From contig NZ_JAFEUU010000009.1 in NCBI RefSeq assembly GCF_017355885.1, positions 89,866 through 153,865 on the forward strand: a DNA stretch of 64,000 nucleotides, read 5' to 3'. A program made the position numbers and the translations under genes. The number at the start of each line of letters is the position of its first letter. The first letter of the stretch is position 1. Source of the DNA: Sabulicella rubraurantiaca. GTDB taxonomy: Bacteria > Pseudomonadota > Alphaproteobacteria > Acetobacterales > Acetobacteraceae. The notes beneath the pieces were generated by a model, which saw nothing but the letters and a program-made list of their open reading frames with translations, was not told the DNA's origin and ran no database searches. Positions 53,317 through 61,404 of this stretch are shown in pieces.

Positions 53317-53904
53317 CTACTTGGTGCGCGGGATGCGCCCCATCAGGTAGAATTCGTCATTGGGCCGCATGGAGGTCATGTTCGCCAATCGGTTGGACAT
53401 GCCGAAGAAGGCGGAGATGGCGCCGATGTCCCAGGCATCCTCGCGCGTGAAGCCGTGCTCCTCCAGCGCGGCAAAATCCTCCTCCTCCACCCGCTCCGCC
53501 TCGCGCGAGACCTTCATGGCGAAGGCGAGCATGGCGCGCTGGCGGGGCGTGATGTCGGCCTTGCGCCAGTTCGCCGCCAACTGGTCAGCCAGTTGCGGCG
53601 CCTTCTCGTAGATGCGCAGGATCGCGCCATGCGCCACCACGCAATAGAGGCACTGATTGGCCGCGCTGGTGGCAACGATGATCATCTCCTTCTCGCCCTT
53701 GGTGATGCCGGAAGGGCGGAGGATCAGCGCGTCGTGATAGTCCATGAAGGCGCGCAGCTCGTCCGGGCGATGCGCCAGCGTCAGGAAGACATTGGGCACG
53801 AAGCCCGCCTTCTCCTGCACCGCCTCGATGCGCAGGCGCAAATCCTCGGGCAGCGTGGCGACTTCCGGGATGGGATAGCGGCTGATCGGTCGTTCCATGC
53901 TCAT
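53317..53904 (-). CDS. AhpD-like / carboxymuconolactone decarboxylase family peroxidase-related protein
   Basis: A 195-residue protein of the uncharacterised peroxidase-related branch of the CMD/AhpD fold. The redox motif is CLYCVVAHGAILR (CxxC followed by H), preceded by KGEKEMIIVATSAANQ. The C-terminal half (REAERVEEEDFAALEEHGFTREDAWDIGAISAFFGMSNRLAN) is typical. Its ATG overlaps the hemB stop by ATGA, so it is co-translated with HemB; a role in handling peroxides during heme synthesis is a guess. Confidence 0.88.
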   Translation of the reverse strand: MSMERPISRYPIPEVATLPEDLRLRIEAVQEKAGFVPNVFLTLAHRPDELRAFMDYHDALILRPSGITKGEKEMIIVATSAANQCLYCVVAHGAILRIYEKAPQLADQLAANWRKADITPRQRAMLAFAMKVSREAERVEEEDFAALEEHGFTREDAWDIGAISAFFGMSNRLANMTSMRPNDEFYLMGRIPRTK

Positions 53905-54911
53905 CCCCCCTTCAGCAGGCGCGCGGCGGAGACCGCGAAATAGGTGAGGATGCCGTTCGCACCGGCACGCTTGAAGGCCATCAGCCCCTCCATCATCGCG
54001 CGGTCATGGTCGAGCCAGCCGCGCTCCACCGCCGCCATGAGCATCGAATACTCGCCGCTCACCTGGTACACGAAGGTGGGCAGGCCGAACTCCTTCCGTA
54101 CGCGGTACAGCACGTCCAGATAGGGCAGGCCGGGCTTCACCATCACCATGTCCGCGCCCTCGGCCACGTCGAGCGCGACCTCGCGCAGCGCCTCGTCGCT
54201 GTTGGCCGGGTCCATCTGGTAGGTCTTCTTGTCCGAAGGCCCGGCGCGGTCGGGGCCGACCAGCGAGCCCACCGCGTCGCGGAACGGCGCAAAGAAGCCC
54301 GAGGCATACTTGGCCGCGTAGGACATGATGCGCGTGTGTGTCAGGCCGCGCGCATCCAGCGCAGCGCGGATCGCGCCGATGCGCCCGTCCATCATGTCGG
54401 AGGGGGCGACGCAATCCATCCCCGCCTCGGCCTGGAGCACGGCCATGCGCGACAGGATCTCGACCGATTCCTCGTTGTGGACGTGCCCGTCGCGCACCAC
54501 CCCGTCATGGCCGTGCGAGGTGTGGGTGTCGAGCGCCACGTCGCCGATCAGGCCGAGTTCCGGATGCGCCTTCTTCAGCGCCCGCGCGGCGCGGCACATC
54601 AGATTCTCCGGGTCGAGCGCGCCGGTGCCGTCCTCGTCGCGCTCCTCCATCGGCGTGTAGGGGAACAGCGCCACGGCCGGGATGCCGAGGCTCACTGCCT
54701 CCGCCACATGCTCCGCCACCATGTCCACCGAGACGCGGAACACACCGGGCATGGAGGAGACCGGCACGCGCTGCCCGGTGCCGGAGGTGAGGAAGATTGG
54801 CCAGATGAAATCCTGCGGAGTCAGTCGGCTTTCGGCGGCCAAGGTGCGGCTCCACGCATCGCGCCGGTTGCGGCGCATGCGCGTGGTGGGGAAGGAACCG
54901 GCGAAGTGCAT
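53901..54911 (-). CDS. hemB: Delta-aminolevulinic acid dehydratase (porphobilinogen synthase)
   Basis: A 336-residue cytoplasmic enzyme joining two 5-aminolevulinate molecules into porphobilinogen. Schiff-base lysines lie in SYAAKYASGFFAPFRDA and MVMVKPGLPYLD; PSDMMDGRIGAIR is also diagnostic. The metal segment reads DVALDTHTSHGHDGVV, lacking the cysteine triad of zinc enzymes, so it is probably the Mg-dependent type known in rhizobia. ATG 54911 is preferred over GTG 54914. A duplicated double-hairpin element lies directly upstream. Confidence 0.95.
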   Translation of the reverse strand: MHFAGSFPTTRMRRNRRDAWSRTLAAESRLTPQDFIWPIFLTSGTGQRVPVSSMPGVFRVSVDMVAEHVAEAVSLGIPAVALFPYTPMEERDEDGTGALDPENLMCRAARALKKAHPELGLIGDVALDTHTSHGHDGVVRDGHVHNEESVEILSRMAVLQAEAGMDCVAPSDMMDGRIGAIRAALDARGLTHTRIMSYAAKYASGFFAPFRDAVGSLVGPDRAGPSDKKTYQMDPANSDEALREVALDVAEGADMVMVKPGLPYLDVLYRVRKEFGLPTFVYQVSGEYSMLMAAVERGWLDHDRAMMEGLMAFKRAGANGILTYFAVSAARLLKGG

Positions 54912-54914
54912 CAC

Positions 54915-55024
54915 GCCTCCGATGGTCGGAGCGCCGACAGGCGCGGAGAGCTGAATCGGCGGCGCAAACTAGGCCTCCGATGGTCGAAGCGCCCGCAGGG
55001 CGCGGAGAGCTGAATCGGTGGCGC
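54915..55024. repeat. Tandem ~51-bp repeat, each copy with two hairpins (REP-like), upstream of hemB
   Basis: Copy 1 is 54915-54965, copy 2 is 54973-55024 (period 58), about nine bases in ten identical. Each holds a first dyad (CTCCGA-TGG-TCGGAG in copy 1; one mismatch in copy 2) and a second one, GCGCC/GGCGC in copy 1 and GCGCCC/GGGCGC in copy 2, plus the shared word GAGAGCTGAATCGG. The block fills the gap between metY and hemB and was not seen elsewhere in the window. Confidence 0.8.
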
Positions 55025-55027
55025 GGA

Positions 55028-56302
55028 TCATCCCAACGCCTGTTCCAGATCGGCCAGGATGTCGTCGATATGCTCGATGCCGATGGATAGCCGCACATAG
55101 CCGGGCGTGACGCCGCTCGCCGCCTGCTCCTCCTCATTCAGTTGGGAATGGGTGGTGGTGGCCGGGTGGATGGCCAGCGAGCGCGCATCGCCGATATTGG
55201 CGACGTGGTAGAAGAGCTTTAGCTTCTCGATGAAGCGCTGCCCCGCTTCCTTGCCGCCCTTCAATTCGAACCCGATCAGCGAGCCGTAGCCGCCCGCGAG
55301 GTGCTCATCGGCCCGGCGCTTCGCCTCGCCTTCGGCGACGGAGGGGTGGATGACGCTCGTCACCTGGTCATGTCCGCTGAGGAAGGCGGCGACCCGCAGT
55401 GCGTTGCTGCAATGGCGCTCCATGCGCAGCGGCAGCGTCTCCAGCCCCTGGAGGAACATGAAGGCGTTGAAGGGGCTCATCGGCGCGCCGATGTCGCGCA
55501 GGAGGCAGGTGCGCATCCGCAGGATATAGGCGACGGGGCCGAGCGGCTTCGCCGCCTCCGTCCAGACCGCGCCGTGATAGGAGGGGTCGGGGCGGTTCAG
55601 TGTCGGGAAGCGGTCGCCATGCCGCGCCCAGTCGAAATTGCCGCCATCGATCACCATGCCGCCGATGGAGGTGCCGTGGCCGCCGATCCACTTGGTGGTG
55701 GAGTGCATCACCACCGCCGCGCCATGCTGGAAGGGCTTGCAGATGATCGGCGCCGCCGTGTTGTCCATGATCAGCGGAATGCCGAGGTTGCGGCCCAGCG
55801 TCGCCACCTCCGCGATCGGGAAGACCTGGAGCTTGGGATTGGGCAGGGTCTCGGCATACCAGCAGCGGGTGCGGTCATCCGACGCCTTGGCGAAGTTCTC
55901 CGGATCCGCCGGGTCCACGAAGCGCACCTCGACGCCGAACTGCTTCAGCGTGTTGGCGAAGAGGTTCCAGGTGCCGCCATACAGGTCGGTGGAGGAGACG
56001 ATGTTGTCCCCCGCCTCGCACAGGTTCAGCACGCTGAAGGTCGTCGCCGCCTGGCCCGATCCGACCGCGAGCGCCGCCACGCCCCCCTCCAGCGCCGCAA
56101 GCCGCGTTTCCAGCGCATCGCAGGTGGGGTTCATGATGCGGCTGTAGATGTTGCCCAGCTCCTGCAGGGCGAAGAGACGGGCGGCGTGGCCCGTATCCTG
56201 AAACTGGAAGGAGGTCGTCTGGTGGATGGGCACCGCGACCGAACCGGTGGAGGGATCGGCGCGATGGCTGCCGCCATGCAGGGCGATGGTTTCGGGCTTC
56301 AT
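55028..56302 (-). CDS. metY: O-acetylhomoserine aminocarboxypropyltransferase / sulfhydrylase (MetY-like)
   Basis: A 424-residue PLP enzyme of the Cys/Met metabolism family. It begins KPETIALHGGSHRADPSTGSVAVPIHQTTSFQF, typical of O-acetylhomoserine sulfhydrylases. The PLP lysine is in VMHSTTKWIGGHGTSIGG, and the C-terminal SIGIEHIDDILADLEQAL is conserved. It makes homocysteine from O-acetylhomoserine and sulfide. The ATG is at 56302. The 127-base leader was checked for SAM riboswitches and no convincing match was found. Confidence 0.93.
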   Translation of the reverse strand: MKPETIALHGGSHRADPSTGSVAVPIHQTTSFQFQDTGHAARLFALQELGNIYSRIMNPTCDALETRLAALEGGVAALAVGSGQAATTFSVLNLCEAGDNIVSSTDLYGGTWNLFANTLKQFGVEVRFVDPADPENFAKASDDRTRCWYAETLPNPKLQVFPIAEVATLGRNLGIPLIMDNTAAPIICKPFQHGAAVVMHSTTKWIGGHGTSIGGMVIDGGNFDWARHGDRFPTLNRPDPSYHGAVWTEAAKPLGPVAYILRMRTCLLRDIGAPMSPFNAFMFLQGLETLPLRMERHCSNALRVAAFLSGHDQVTSVIHPSVAEGEAKRRADEHLAGGYGSLIGFELKGGKEAGQRFIEKLKLFYHVANIGDARSLAIHPATTTHSQLNEEEQAASGVTPGYVRLSIGIEHIDDILADLEQALG

Positions 56303-56429
56303 GGGTTTCTCCCGGTGCGCGGGCCGGGAGGATGCCACTGGGCTTACGCGCGCGATAGCCTGGGCGCCGGCGCGCCGCTTCCGTGAAGCTGCTCCACCGC
56401 TTCGGCGCTTCGCCTGCGCAGACCAAGGA

Positions 56430-56783
56430 TCAACGCGGCCGCGCCGTTTCCTCGCCCTGGGCAAAGGCGCCTGCCGTGGTCCAGACGCCGACCAGCGAGC
56501 CATCGGGCTGGAGCTGGTAGATGCCCATCCCTGTCTGCTCACCCAGGGCAAAGGCGGTGGCGAGAGTGAGGCCGCTGACCATCGCGACGCCCTCGATCTC
56601 GTCCTGGCCGATCACCCACTGCACGCGGAAGGAGGACAGGCCGATCTGCGTGAGGATCAGCGTGCCGGTGTAGTCGGTGCCATCCGGGTTGCGGCCCGTG
56701 ACATCGTAGGTGCCGCTGCGCTGCGCGGCGGTCGGCAGGGCCAGGGAAAGGGCCAGCAGCGCAGCCAGGAAAACTCGTCTCAT
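56430..56783 (-). CDS. Small secreted protein of unknown function, 117 aa
   Basis: The signal peptide MRRVFLAALLALSLALPTAAQ is followed by a beta-rich mature part: GTYDVTGRNPDGTDYTGTLILTQIGLSSFRVQW and TGMGIYQLQPDGSLVGVWTTAG. The regular GxYxVxGxNPDGxxYxGxL pattern suggests a small lipocalin-like or avidin-like barrel found in several proteobacterial hypotheticals. GAGG precedes the ATG. It lies seven bases after the pyruvate kinase stop on the same strand and is probably the last gene of that transcript. Function unknown. Confidence 0.75.
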   Translation of the reverse strand: MRRVFLAALLALSLALPTAAQRSGTYDVTGRNPDGTDYTGTLILTQIGLSSFRVQWVIGQDEIEGVAMVSGLTLATAFALGEQTGMGIYQLQPDGSLVGVWTTAGAFAQGEETARPR

Positions 56784-56790
56784 CGCATCC

Positions 56791-58221
56791 TCATTTCACG
56801 CTCGCCACCCGCAGCGCGTTGGTGGCGCCCGGGGTGCCGAAGGGCACGCCGGCGGTGACCACCACCTCCTCCCCTGGCCCGGCGAAGCCTTCCTGCTGCG
56901 CGGCCCGGGTGGCGCGGCCCACCATCTCGGTCATGGAGTGGATATCCGGGACCACGACCGGATGCACCCCCCACGCCACGGCAAGGCGCCGGGCGCTTTC
57001 GACCTGCGGCGTCAGTCCCAGAATGGGACAGACCGGCCGTTCCCGCGCCACGCGCAGCGTGGTGGAGCCGGTGGTGGTGAAGGTGGCGATGACCTCGGCG
57101 CCGATGGTGTGCGCCACCTGCCGGGCGGCGGCGGCGATGGCGCCCGCGCTGGACCGCTCGGGCGCGGGGCGGTTGGCGTCGGTCAGCTGCCGCCAGCCCT
57201 CATCCTGCTCCACCCGCGCCACGATGCGATCCATGATGTTCACCGCTTCGAACGGGTACTGCCCCGCCGCCGTCTCCGCCGAGAGCATGACCGCGTCGGC
57301 GCCGTCGAACACGGCCGTCGCCACGTCGCTCGCCTCGGCGCGGGTCGGGGAGGGGGCGGTGATCATGCTTTCCAGCATCTGCGTCGCCACCACCACCGGC
57401 TTGCCCAGCTGCTTCGCGGAGCGGACGATGCGCTTCTGCACCAGCGGCACCTCCTCCGGCGGCAACTCCACGCCCAGGTCGCCGCGCGCCACCATGACGC
57501 AATCCGTCAGCGCCAGGATGCCGTCCAGGTTCTCGACCGCCTGGGGCTTCTCCATCTTCACCATGACCCAGGCGCGGCCATCGGCGATGGCCTTGGCCTC
57601 CGCCACGTCCTCTGGGCGCTGCACAAAGGACAGGCCGACATACTCGATGCCCAGCGGCAGCACGAAGTCGAGGTCCTCGCGGTCCTTCTTCGTCAGGGCG
57701 GGGATGGGCAGGGCGACGTCGGGCACGTTCACGCCCTTGCGGTCGGAGAGCGGGCCGCCGACCAGCACCTCCGTCTCCAGGTGGTCATCGGCGACGGCGC
57801 GCACCACGCGCAGCCGCAGCTTGCCGTCATCCAGCAGCAGCGTGGTGCCGATGCGCGCGGCGTTGATGATCTCGGGGTGCGGAAGCTGGACGCGCTGAAC
57901 GGTGCCCGGCGTCGGGTTGAGGTCGAGGCGGAGGCGCTGGCCCTGGGTGAGCTGGACGCGCCCGGCGGCGAACTTGCCCACGCGCAGCTTCGGCCCCTGC
58001 ACGTCGGCCAGGATGCCGACGGGCCGCCCGGTGCGCTTCTCCACCTCGCGGATCATCTGGATGCGCGCCGCATGGTCCTCGTGCGAGCCGTGCGAGAAGT
58101 TGAGGCGGAATACGTCCGCTCCGGCGCGGAACAGCTTCTCGATCACTTCGACTGTGCTGCTGGCCGGGCCGAGCGTGGCGATGATCTTGGTGCGGCGGTG
58201 GCGCCGCAGCGGAATACGCAT
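56791..58221 (-). CDS. ttuE: Pyruvate kinase
   Basis: A 476-residue pyruvate kinase converting PEP and ADP to pyruvate and ATP. Family motifs are TKIIATLGPASS, FRLNFSHGSHEDH, the ADVQGPKLRVG loop, and the active-site MVKMEKPQAVENLDGIL; the C-terminal domain with FTTTGSTTLRVARERPVCPI is complete. It lies six bases after the glycerate kinase gene. The regulator/tartrate dehydrogenase neighbourhood is why I use the TtuE name; as an enzyme it may equally be the general pyk. Confidence 0.9.
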   Translation of the reverse strand: MRIPLRRHRRTKIIATLGPASSTVEVIEKLFRAGADVFRLNFSHGSHEDHAARIQMIREVEKRTGRPVGILADVQGPKLRVGKFAAGRVQLTQGQRLRLDLNPTPGTVQRVQLPHPEIINAARIGTTLLLDDGKLRLRVVRAVADDHLETEVLVGGPLSDRKGVNVPDVALPIPALTKKDREDLDFVLPLGIEYVGLSFVQRPEDVAEAKAIADGRAWVMVKMEKPQAVENLDGILALTDCVMVARGDLGVELPPEEVPLVQKRIVRSAKQLGKPVVVATQMLESMITAPSPTRAEASDVATAVFDGADAVMLSAETAAGQYPFEAVNIMDRIVARVEQDEGWRQLTDANRPAPERSSAGAIAAAARQVAHTIGAEVIATFTTTGSTTLRVARERPVCPILGLTPQVESARRLAVAWGVHPVVVPDIHSMTEMVGRATRAAQQEGFAGPGEEVVVTAGVPFGTPGATNALRVASVK

Positions 58222-58227
58222 CGTGGG

Positions 58228-59493
58228 TCAGCCTCCGGCCAGCAGGATGGCGCGCATGTCGTTCACGTTGGTGAGGGTCGGACCGGTGCGAATCAGCGTC
58301 CCGGCCGCTTCGAACACGTCATAGCTGGAATGGGCGGAAAGCGCCCCGGCCGGGTCGCTGCCCCGCGGGAGCACGCCCGGCCCCCACCACGCCCCGGCGG
58401 CGTCGGATTTGCCGTCGATGCCGTCCGTGTCGGCGCAGAGGGCCCAGGCGCCGGGAACGCCTTCCAGCGCCAGCGCCATGGCAAGGAGGCATTCGGTGTT
58501 GCGCCCGCCGCGCCCTTGCGCCCCGGCGGGCAGGGTGACCGTGGTTTCTCCGCCGGAGAGCAGCACGCAGGGGGTGCGCAGCGGGTGGCCATGCAGGGCG
58601 GCGGAGCGGGCGATGCCGGCCAGGGCGGTGCCGACATGGCGCGCCTCGCCCTCGATCGCGTCGCCCAGGATCAGCGGCTCCAGCCCGTGCCGCCGCGCCT
58701 CCGCCGCCATGGCCTCCAGCGCCATCATCGGCGTCGCGATCAGGCGGAACTCCGCGCGTGCCAGGCGTGGGTCGCCGGGCTTGGGGCTTTCCTCAGCCCC
58801 CAATTCCAGGTGGCGGGTCACCGCATCGGGCAGGGCGAGGGTGAAGCGCGCGGCGAGAGACCGCGCCTCGGCGAAGGTGGTGGGGTCGGCGACAGTCGGG
58901 CCGCTCGCGATCACCTCCGGGTCGTCACCCGGCACGTCGGAGATGGCGAGGGTGACAACACGCGCCGGATGCGCCGCCGCCGCGAGCCGGCCGCCCGAGA
59001 AGGCGGAGAGGTGCTTGCGGACGCAGTTCATGGCATGGATGTTCGCGCCGCTCGCGAGCAGGGCGCGGTTGGTGGCGACAAGATCGTCCAGCGAGAGCCC
59101 CGGCGCCGGCAGGGTGGCGAGGGAAGAGCCGCCCCCTGAGATCAGCGCCAGGACGAGGTCATTCTCCGTCAGCCCCTCGCAGAGCCGCAGCATCTCCGCC
59201 GCCGCTTCGGCGCCCGAGGCATCGGGCACCGGATGCGCGCCGAAGCGCAGCCCGATGCGCTCTAGCTTCAGCCCCGCGCCGTGCGGCGCGATGACGAGGC
59301 CGGAGAGCTCCACGTCGGGCCAAGCTTCTTCCACCGCGGCGGCCATGGGCGCCGCGGCCTTGCCCACGCCCACCACCACGACGCGGCCGCTGCGCGGTTT
59401 CTCGGGCAGGTGCGCGGCGAGCACGGCGCGCGGGTCGGCGGCACGCACCGCGGCGCGGAACAGGGACTGCAGGAGGTCGGGCGCGGGGATCAC
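58228..59493 (-). CDS. ttuD: Glycerate 2-kinase / hydroxypyruvate reductase family (MOFRL domain, TtuD-like)
   Basis: About 421 residues. The N-terminal DUF4147 domain has VVVVGVGKAAAPMAAAVEEAW and LALISGGGSSLATLPAPGLSLDDL; the C-terminal MOFRL domain has CVLLSGGETTVTL and NTECLLAMAL with ADTDGIDG. Such enzymes phosphorylate glycerate to 2-phosphoglycerate (early annotations: hydroxypyruvate reductase). GTG 59493 matches the family N-terminus and length. It has no ribosome site of its own but overlaps the stop of a 12-codon leader ORF as GTGA. Followed by pyruvate kinase, giving a glycerate-to-pyruvate segment (enolase supplied elsewhere). Confidence 0.9.
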   Translation of the reverse strand: MIPAPDLLQSLFRAAVRAADPRAVLAAHLPEKPRSGRVVVVGVGKAAAPMAAAVEEAWPDVELSGLVIAPHGAGLKLERIGLRFGAHPVPDASGAEAAAEMLRLCEGLTENDLVLALISGGGSSLATLPAPGLSLDDLVATNRALLASGANIHAMNCVRKHLSAFSGGRLAAAAHPARVVTLAISDVPGDDPEVIASGPTVADPTTFAEARSLAARFTLALPDAVTRHLELGAEESPKPGDPRLARAEFRLIATPMMALEAMAAEARRHGLEPLILGDAIEGEARHVGTALAGIARSAALHGHPLRTPCVLLSGGETTVTLPAGAQGRGGRNTECLLAMALALEGVPGAWALCADTDGIDGKSDAAGAWWGPGVLPRGSDPAGALSAHSSYDVFEAAGTLIRTGPTLTNVNDMRAILLAGG

Positions 59494-59528
59494 GGCGCCA
59501 CACAAGGCCAGGGACGGGGGTGCGTCAA
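59490..59528 (-). CDS. Candidate 12-codon leader ORF overlapping the ttuD start
   Basis: On the minus strand AAGAGGAG is followed after six bases by TTG, which opens the peptide MTHPRPWPCVAP; its TGA overlaps the ttuD GTG start as GTGA. The frame differs from ttuD. The Shine-Dalgarno is the best one in the region, whereas ttuD has none, so translation of this leader would deliver ribosomes to ttuD. The alternative is a frame error in the N-terminal region of ttuD. Proline and tryptophan codons are frequent. Confidence 0.5.
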   Translation of the reverse strand: MTHPRPWPCVAP

Positions 59529-59543
59529 CCGAAACTCCTCTTG

Positions 59544-59567
59544 CTTGTATGCAAGATGGTATGCAAG
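59544..59567. promoter_or_regulatory. Tandem 12-bp operator-like repeats upstream of ttuD
   Basis: CTTGTATGCAAG (59544-59555) is immediately followed by ATGGTATGCAAG (59556-59567); a third partial copy, GCATGCAAG, lies at 59576-59584. The first unit is near-palindromic and resembles the TTGTATACAA-type sites bound by many GntR/FCD regulators. The block lies between the GntR gene and ttuD, just upstream of the leader ORF, as expected for the operator of a ttuDE promoter. Confidence 0.65.
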
Positions 59568-59586
59568 AACGCGGCGCATGCAAGGC

Positions 59587-60255
59587 TCACCGGTCAGGCA
59601 GGGGCAGGTGCCGCAGCGCGTCCAGGATCTCGCTGGCCGCGCGCTCGCGGTGGCGGGTCAGCGCCGCGCGCGCGCCCTCGGCATCCCCGGCGCGCAGGGC
59701 CTGGGTGACGGCGTCGTGCTCCGCGAGGCTCGCCGTCGGGCGCGGACGCAGCTTCACGGTCAGCACCCGGGCACGATGCGCATGGTCGGCCAAGCCAGCG
59801 GCGAGGCGCGCGATATGGGAGTTGCCGGCCGCGGCCAGCAGCGCGTCATGGAAGCGCGCATCGGCCGCCGCCCAGCCGGACAGGTCATCCTGGGCCAGGG
59901 CGGTTCGCATGGCCTCGGTCTCGGCCTCCATGCGCTCGGCCCATTCGGCGCGGGAGGGATGGCGTGCTACGGCCGCCGCCGCCGCGCCTTCCAGCGCCAT
60001 CAGCGCGGCATAGAGGTCGCGCATGTCGTCCGGCGATACGGGCCGGATGCGGATGCCGCGCCGCGCCCGGATCTCCACCCAGCCCTCGTCGCGCAGGCGC
60101 TGCAGCGCCTCGCGCACCGGCGTGCGGGACACGCCGAGCCGATCTGCCAGCTCCTGCTCGGTCACCATCGCCCCGGGCAGCAGCGCCGCGCCGAGGATCT
60201 GCCCGCGCAGCGCGCGGTGTACGGCCTCGGCCCGGCTGCTCCCATTCGGATTCAT
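59587..60255 (-). CDS. GntR family transcriptional regulator (FCD subfamily) of the tartrate-like cluster
   Basis: A 222-residue regulator. The winged helix (about 8-75) contains LRGQILGAALLPGAMVTEQELADRLGVSRTPVREALQRLRDEGWVEI; the FCD domain (about 85-210) contains DLYAALMALEGAAAAAVARH, DARFHDALLAAAGNSHI and EHDAVTQALRAGD. The start is ATG 60255 (MNPNGSS); the longer frame adds no helix. It is divergent from the tartrate dehydrogenase gene with only 44 bases between, and upstream of ttuD on its own strand. It probably controls both arms in response to tartrate, glycerate or a related acid. Confidence 0.92.
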   Translation of the reverse strand: MNPNGSSRAEAVHRALRGQILGAALLPGAMVTEQELADRLGVSRTPVREALQRLRDEGWVEIRARRGIRIRPVSPDDMRDLYAALMALEGAAAAAVARHPSRAEWAERMEAETEAMRTALAQDDLSGWAAADARFHDALLAAAGNSHIARLAAGLADHAHRARVLTVKLRPRPTASLAEHDAVTQALRAGDAEGARAALTRHRERAASEILDALRHLPLPDR

Positions 60256-60257
60256 CG

Positions 60258-60275
60258 TGCGCCAGCATAGGCGCA
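60258..60275. promoter_or_regulatory. Inverted repeat in the gntR/ttuC divergent gap
   Basis: TGCGCC-AGCATA-GGCGCA, perfect 6-bp arms with a 6-base spacer, starts three bases from the gntR ATG and lies about 25 bases from the ttuC ATG. It differs from the ATGCAAG repeats found before ttuD, so it may bind another factor or act as an RNA hairpin. Confidence 0.4.
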
Positions 60276-60299
60276 AGCCTCTCGGAAGGAGAAACCCCC

Positions 60300-61373
60300 A
60301 TGCGTCAACATCGCATCGCCGCCATCGGCGGGGACGGAATCGGACAGGAAGTCATCCCGGCCGGCCTCGCCGTGCTGCGGGCTCTGGCGGAGCGCTGCGG
60401 CGACTTCGCGCTGGAGGTGGAGGAGTTCCCCTGGGGCAGCGACTTCTACCGTGAGACCGGGCGCATGATGCCGGAGGACGGGCTGGAGACGCTGAAGCGC
60501 TTCGACGCCATCTATTTCGGCGCTGTGGGCGACCCGCACCTGCCGGACGACCTGACGCTGTGGGGGCTGCGTCTCAACATCTGCCAGAACTTCGACCAAT
60601 ACGCGAATATCCGCCCGACGCGCGTCCTGCCCGGCCTCCAGTCGCCGCTGCGCGAGGTGAAGCCCGGCGACATCGACTGGGTCATCGTGCGCGAGAACTC
60701 GGAGGGCGAGTATGCCGGCCATGGCGGGCGCGCGCATCGCGGCCAGGAGATCGAGGTCGCGACAGAGACCAGCATCTTCACCCGCGTCGGCGTCGAGCGG
60801 ATCATGCGCACGGCCTTCCGCATCGCCGCCTCCCGCCCGCGCAAGCTGCTGACCGTCGTCACCAAGAGCAACGCGCAACGCCACGGCATGGTGTTCTGGG
60901 ACGAGATCGCCGCGCAGGTGGCGAAGGACTTCCCGGAGGTGCGGATGGAGAAGGAGTTGGTGGACGCCATGGCCGCCCGCTTCGTCCGCAAGCCGGGCAG
61001 CATCGATACGGTGGTCGCCACCAACCTCCATGCCGACATCCTGAGCGACCTCGCGGGCGCACTCACCGGCTCGCTCGGCGTCGCGCCGACAGCGAACCTG
61101 GATCCGGAGCGGCGCTTCCCCTCGATGTTCGAGCCCATCCACGGCTCGGCCTTCGACATCACCGGCAAGGGCGTGGCGAACCCCATCGCCACCTTCTGGA
61201 CCGCTTGCATGATGCTGGACCACCTGGGCGAGGCAGCGGCGAGCGCTCGGCTGATGCGCGGCATCGAGGCGGCGACCGCCAAGGGCGTGCTGACGCCCGA
61301 TCTGGGCGGCACAGCCAACACGAAGGACGTGACGGAGGCGGTCATCGCCGCTATCCGTGGCGATAATCAGTAG
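60300..61373 (+). CDS. ttuC: Tartrate dehydrogenase / decarboxylase (TtuC-like, isopropylmalate dehydrogenase superfamily)
   Basis: A 357-residue NAD- and metal-dependent beta-decarboxylating dehydrogenase. It opens HRIAAIGGDGIGQEVIPAGLAVL; the tartrate-dehydrogenase-type segment is GAVGDPHLPDDLTLWGLRLNICQNFDQYANIRP; the catalytic lysine lies in TVVTKSNAQRHGMVFWDE and metal aspartates in NLHADILSDLAGALTGSLG. It oxidises tartrate to oxaloglycolate, or decarboxylates to glycerate; malate and related acids are also substrates in the family. AGGAG precedes ATG 60300. Confidence 0.9.
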   Translation: MRQHRIAAIGGDGIGQEVIPAGLAVLRALAERCGDFALEVEEFPWGSDFYRETGRMMPEDGLETLKRFDAIYFGAVGDPHLPDDLTLWGLRLNICQNFDQYANIRPTRVLPGLQSPLREVKPGDIDWVIVRENSEGEYAGHGGRAHRGQEIEVATETSIFTRVGVERIMRTAFRIAASRPRKLLTVVTKSNAQRHGMVFWDEIAAQVAKDFPEVRMEKELVDAMAARFVRKPGSIDTVVATNLHADILSDLAGALTGSLGVAPTANLDPERRFPSMFEPIHGSAFDITGKGVANPIATFWTACMMLDHLGEAAASARLMRGIEAATAKGVLTPDLGGTANTKDVTEAVIAAIRGDNQ

Positions 61374-61404
61374 CGCAACGACGCACAACGAGAGGAAACG
61401 TCCC

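Noticed and set aside
56303..56429. Possible SAM or cobalamin riboswitch before metY (a GCCACTGG box-like word on the plus strand)
   Set aside because: The word lies on the strand opposite to metY, the B12-box is missing and the stretch is too short. The minus-strand leader does not match the SAM-I, SAM-II or SAM/SAH patterns I know.
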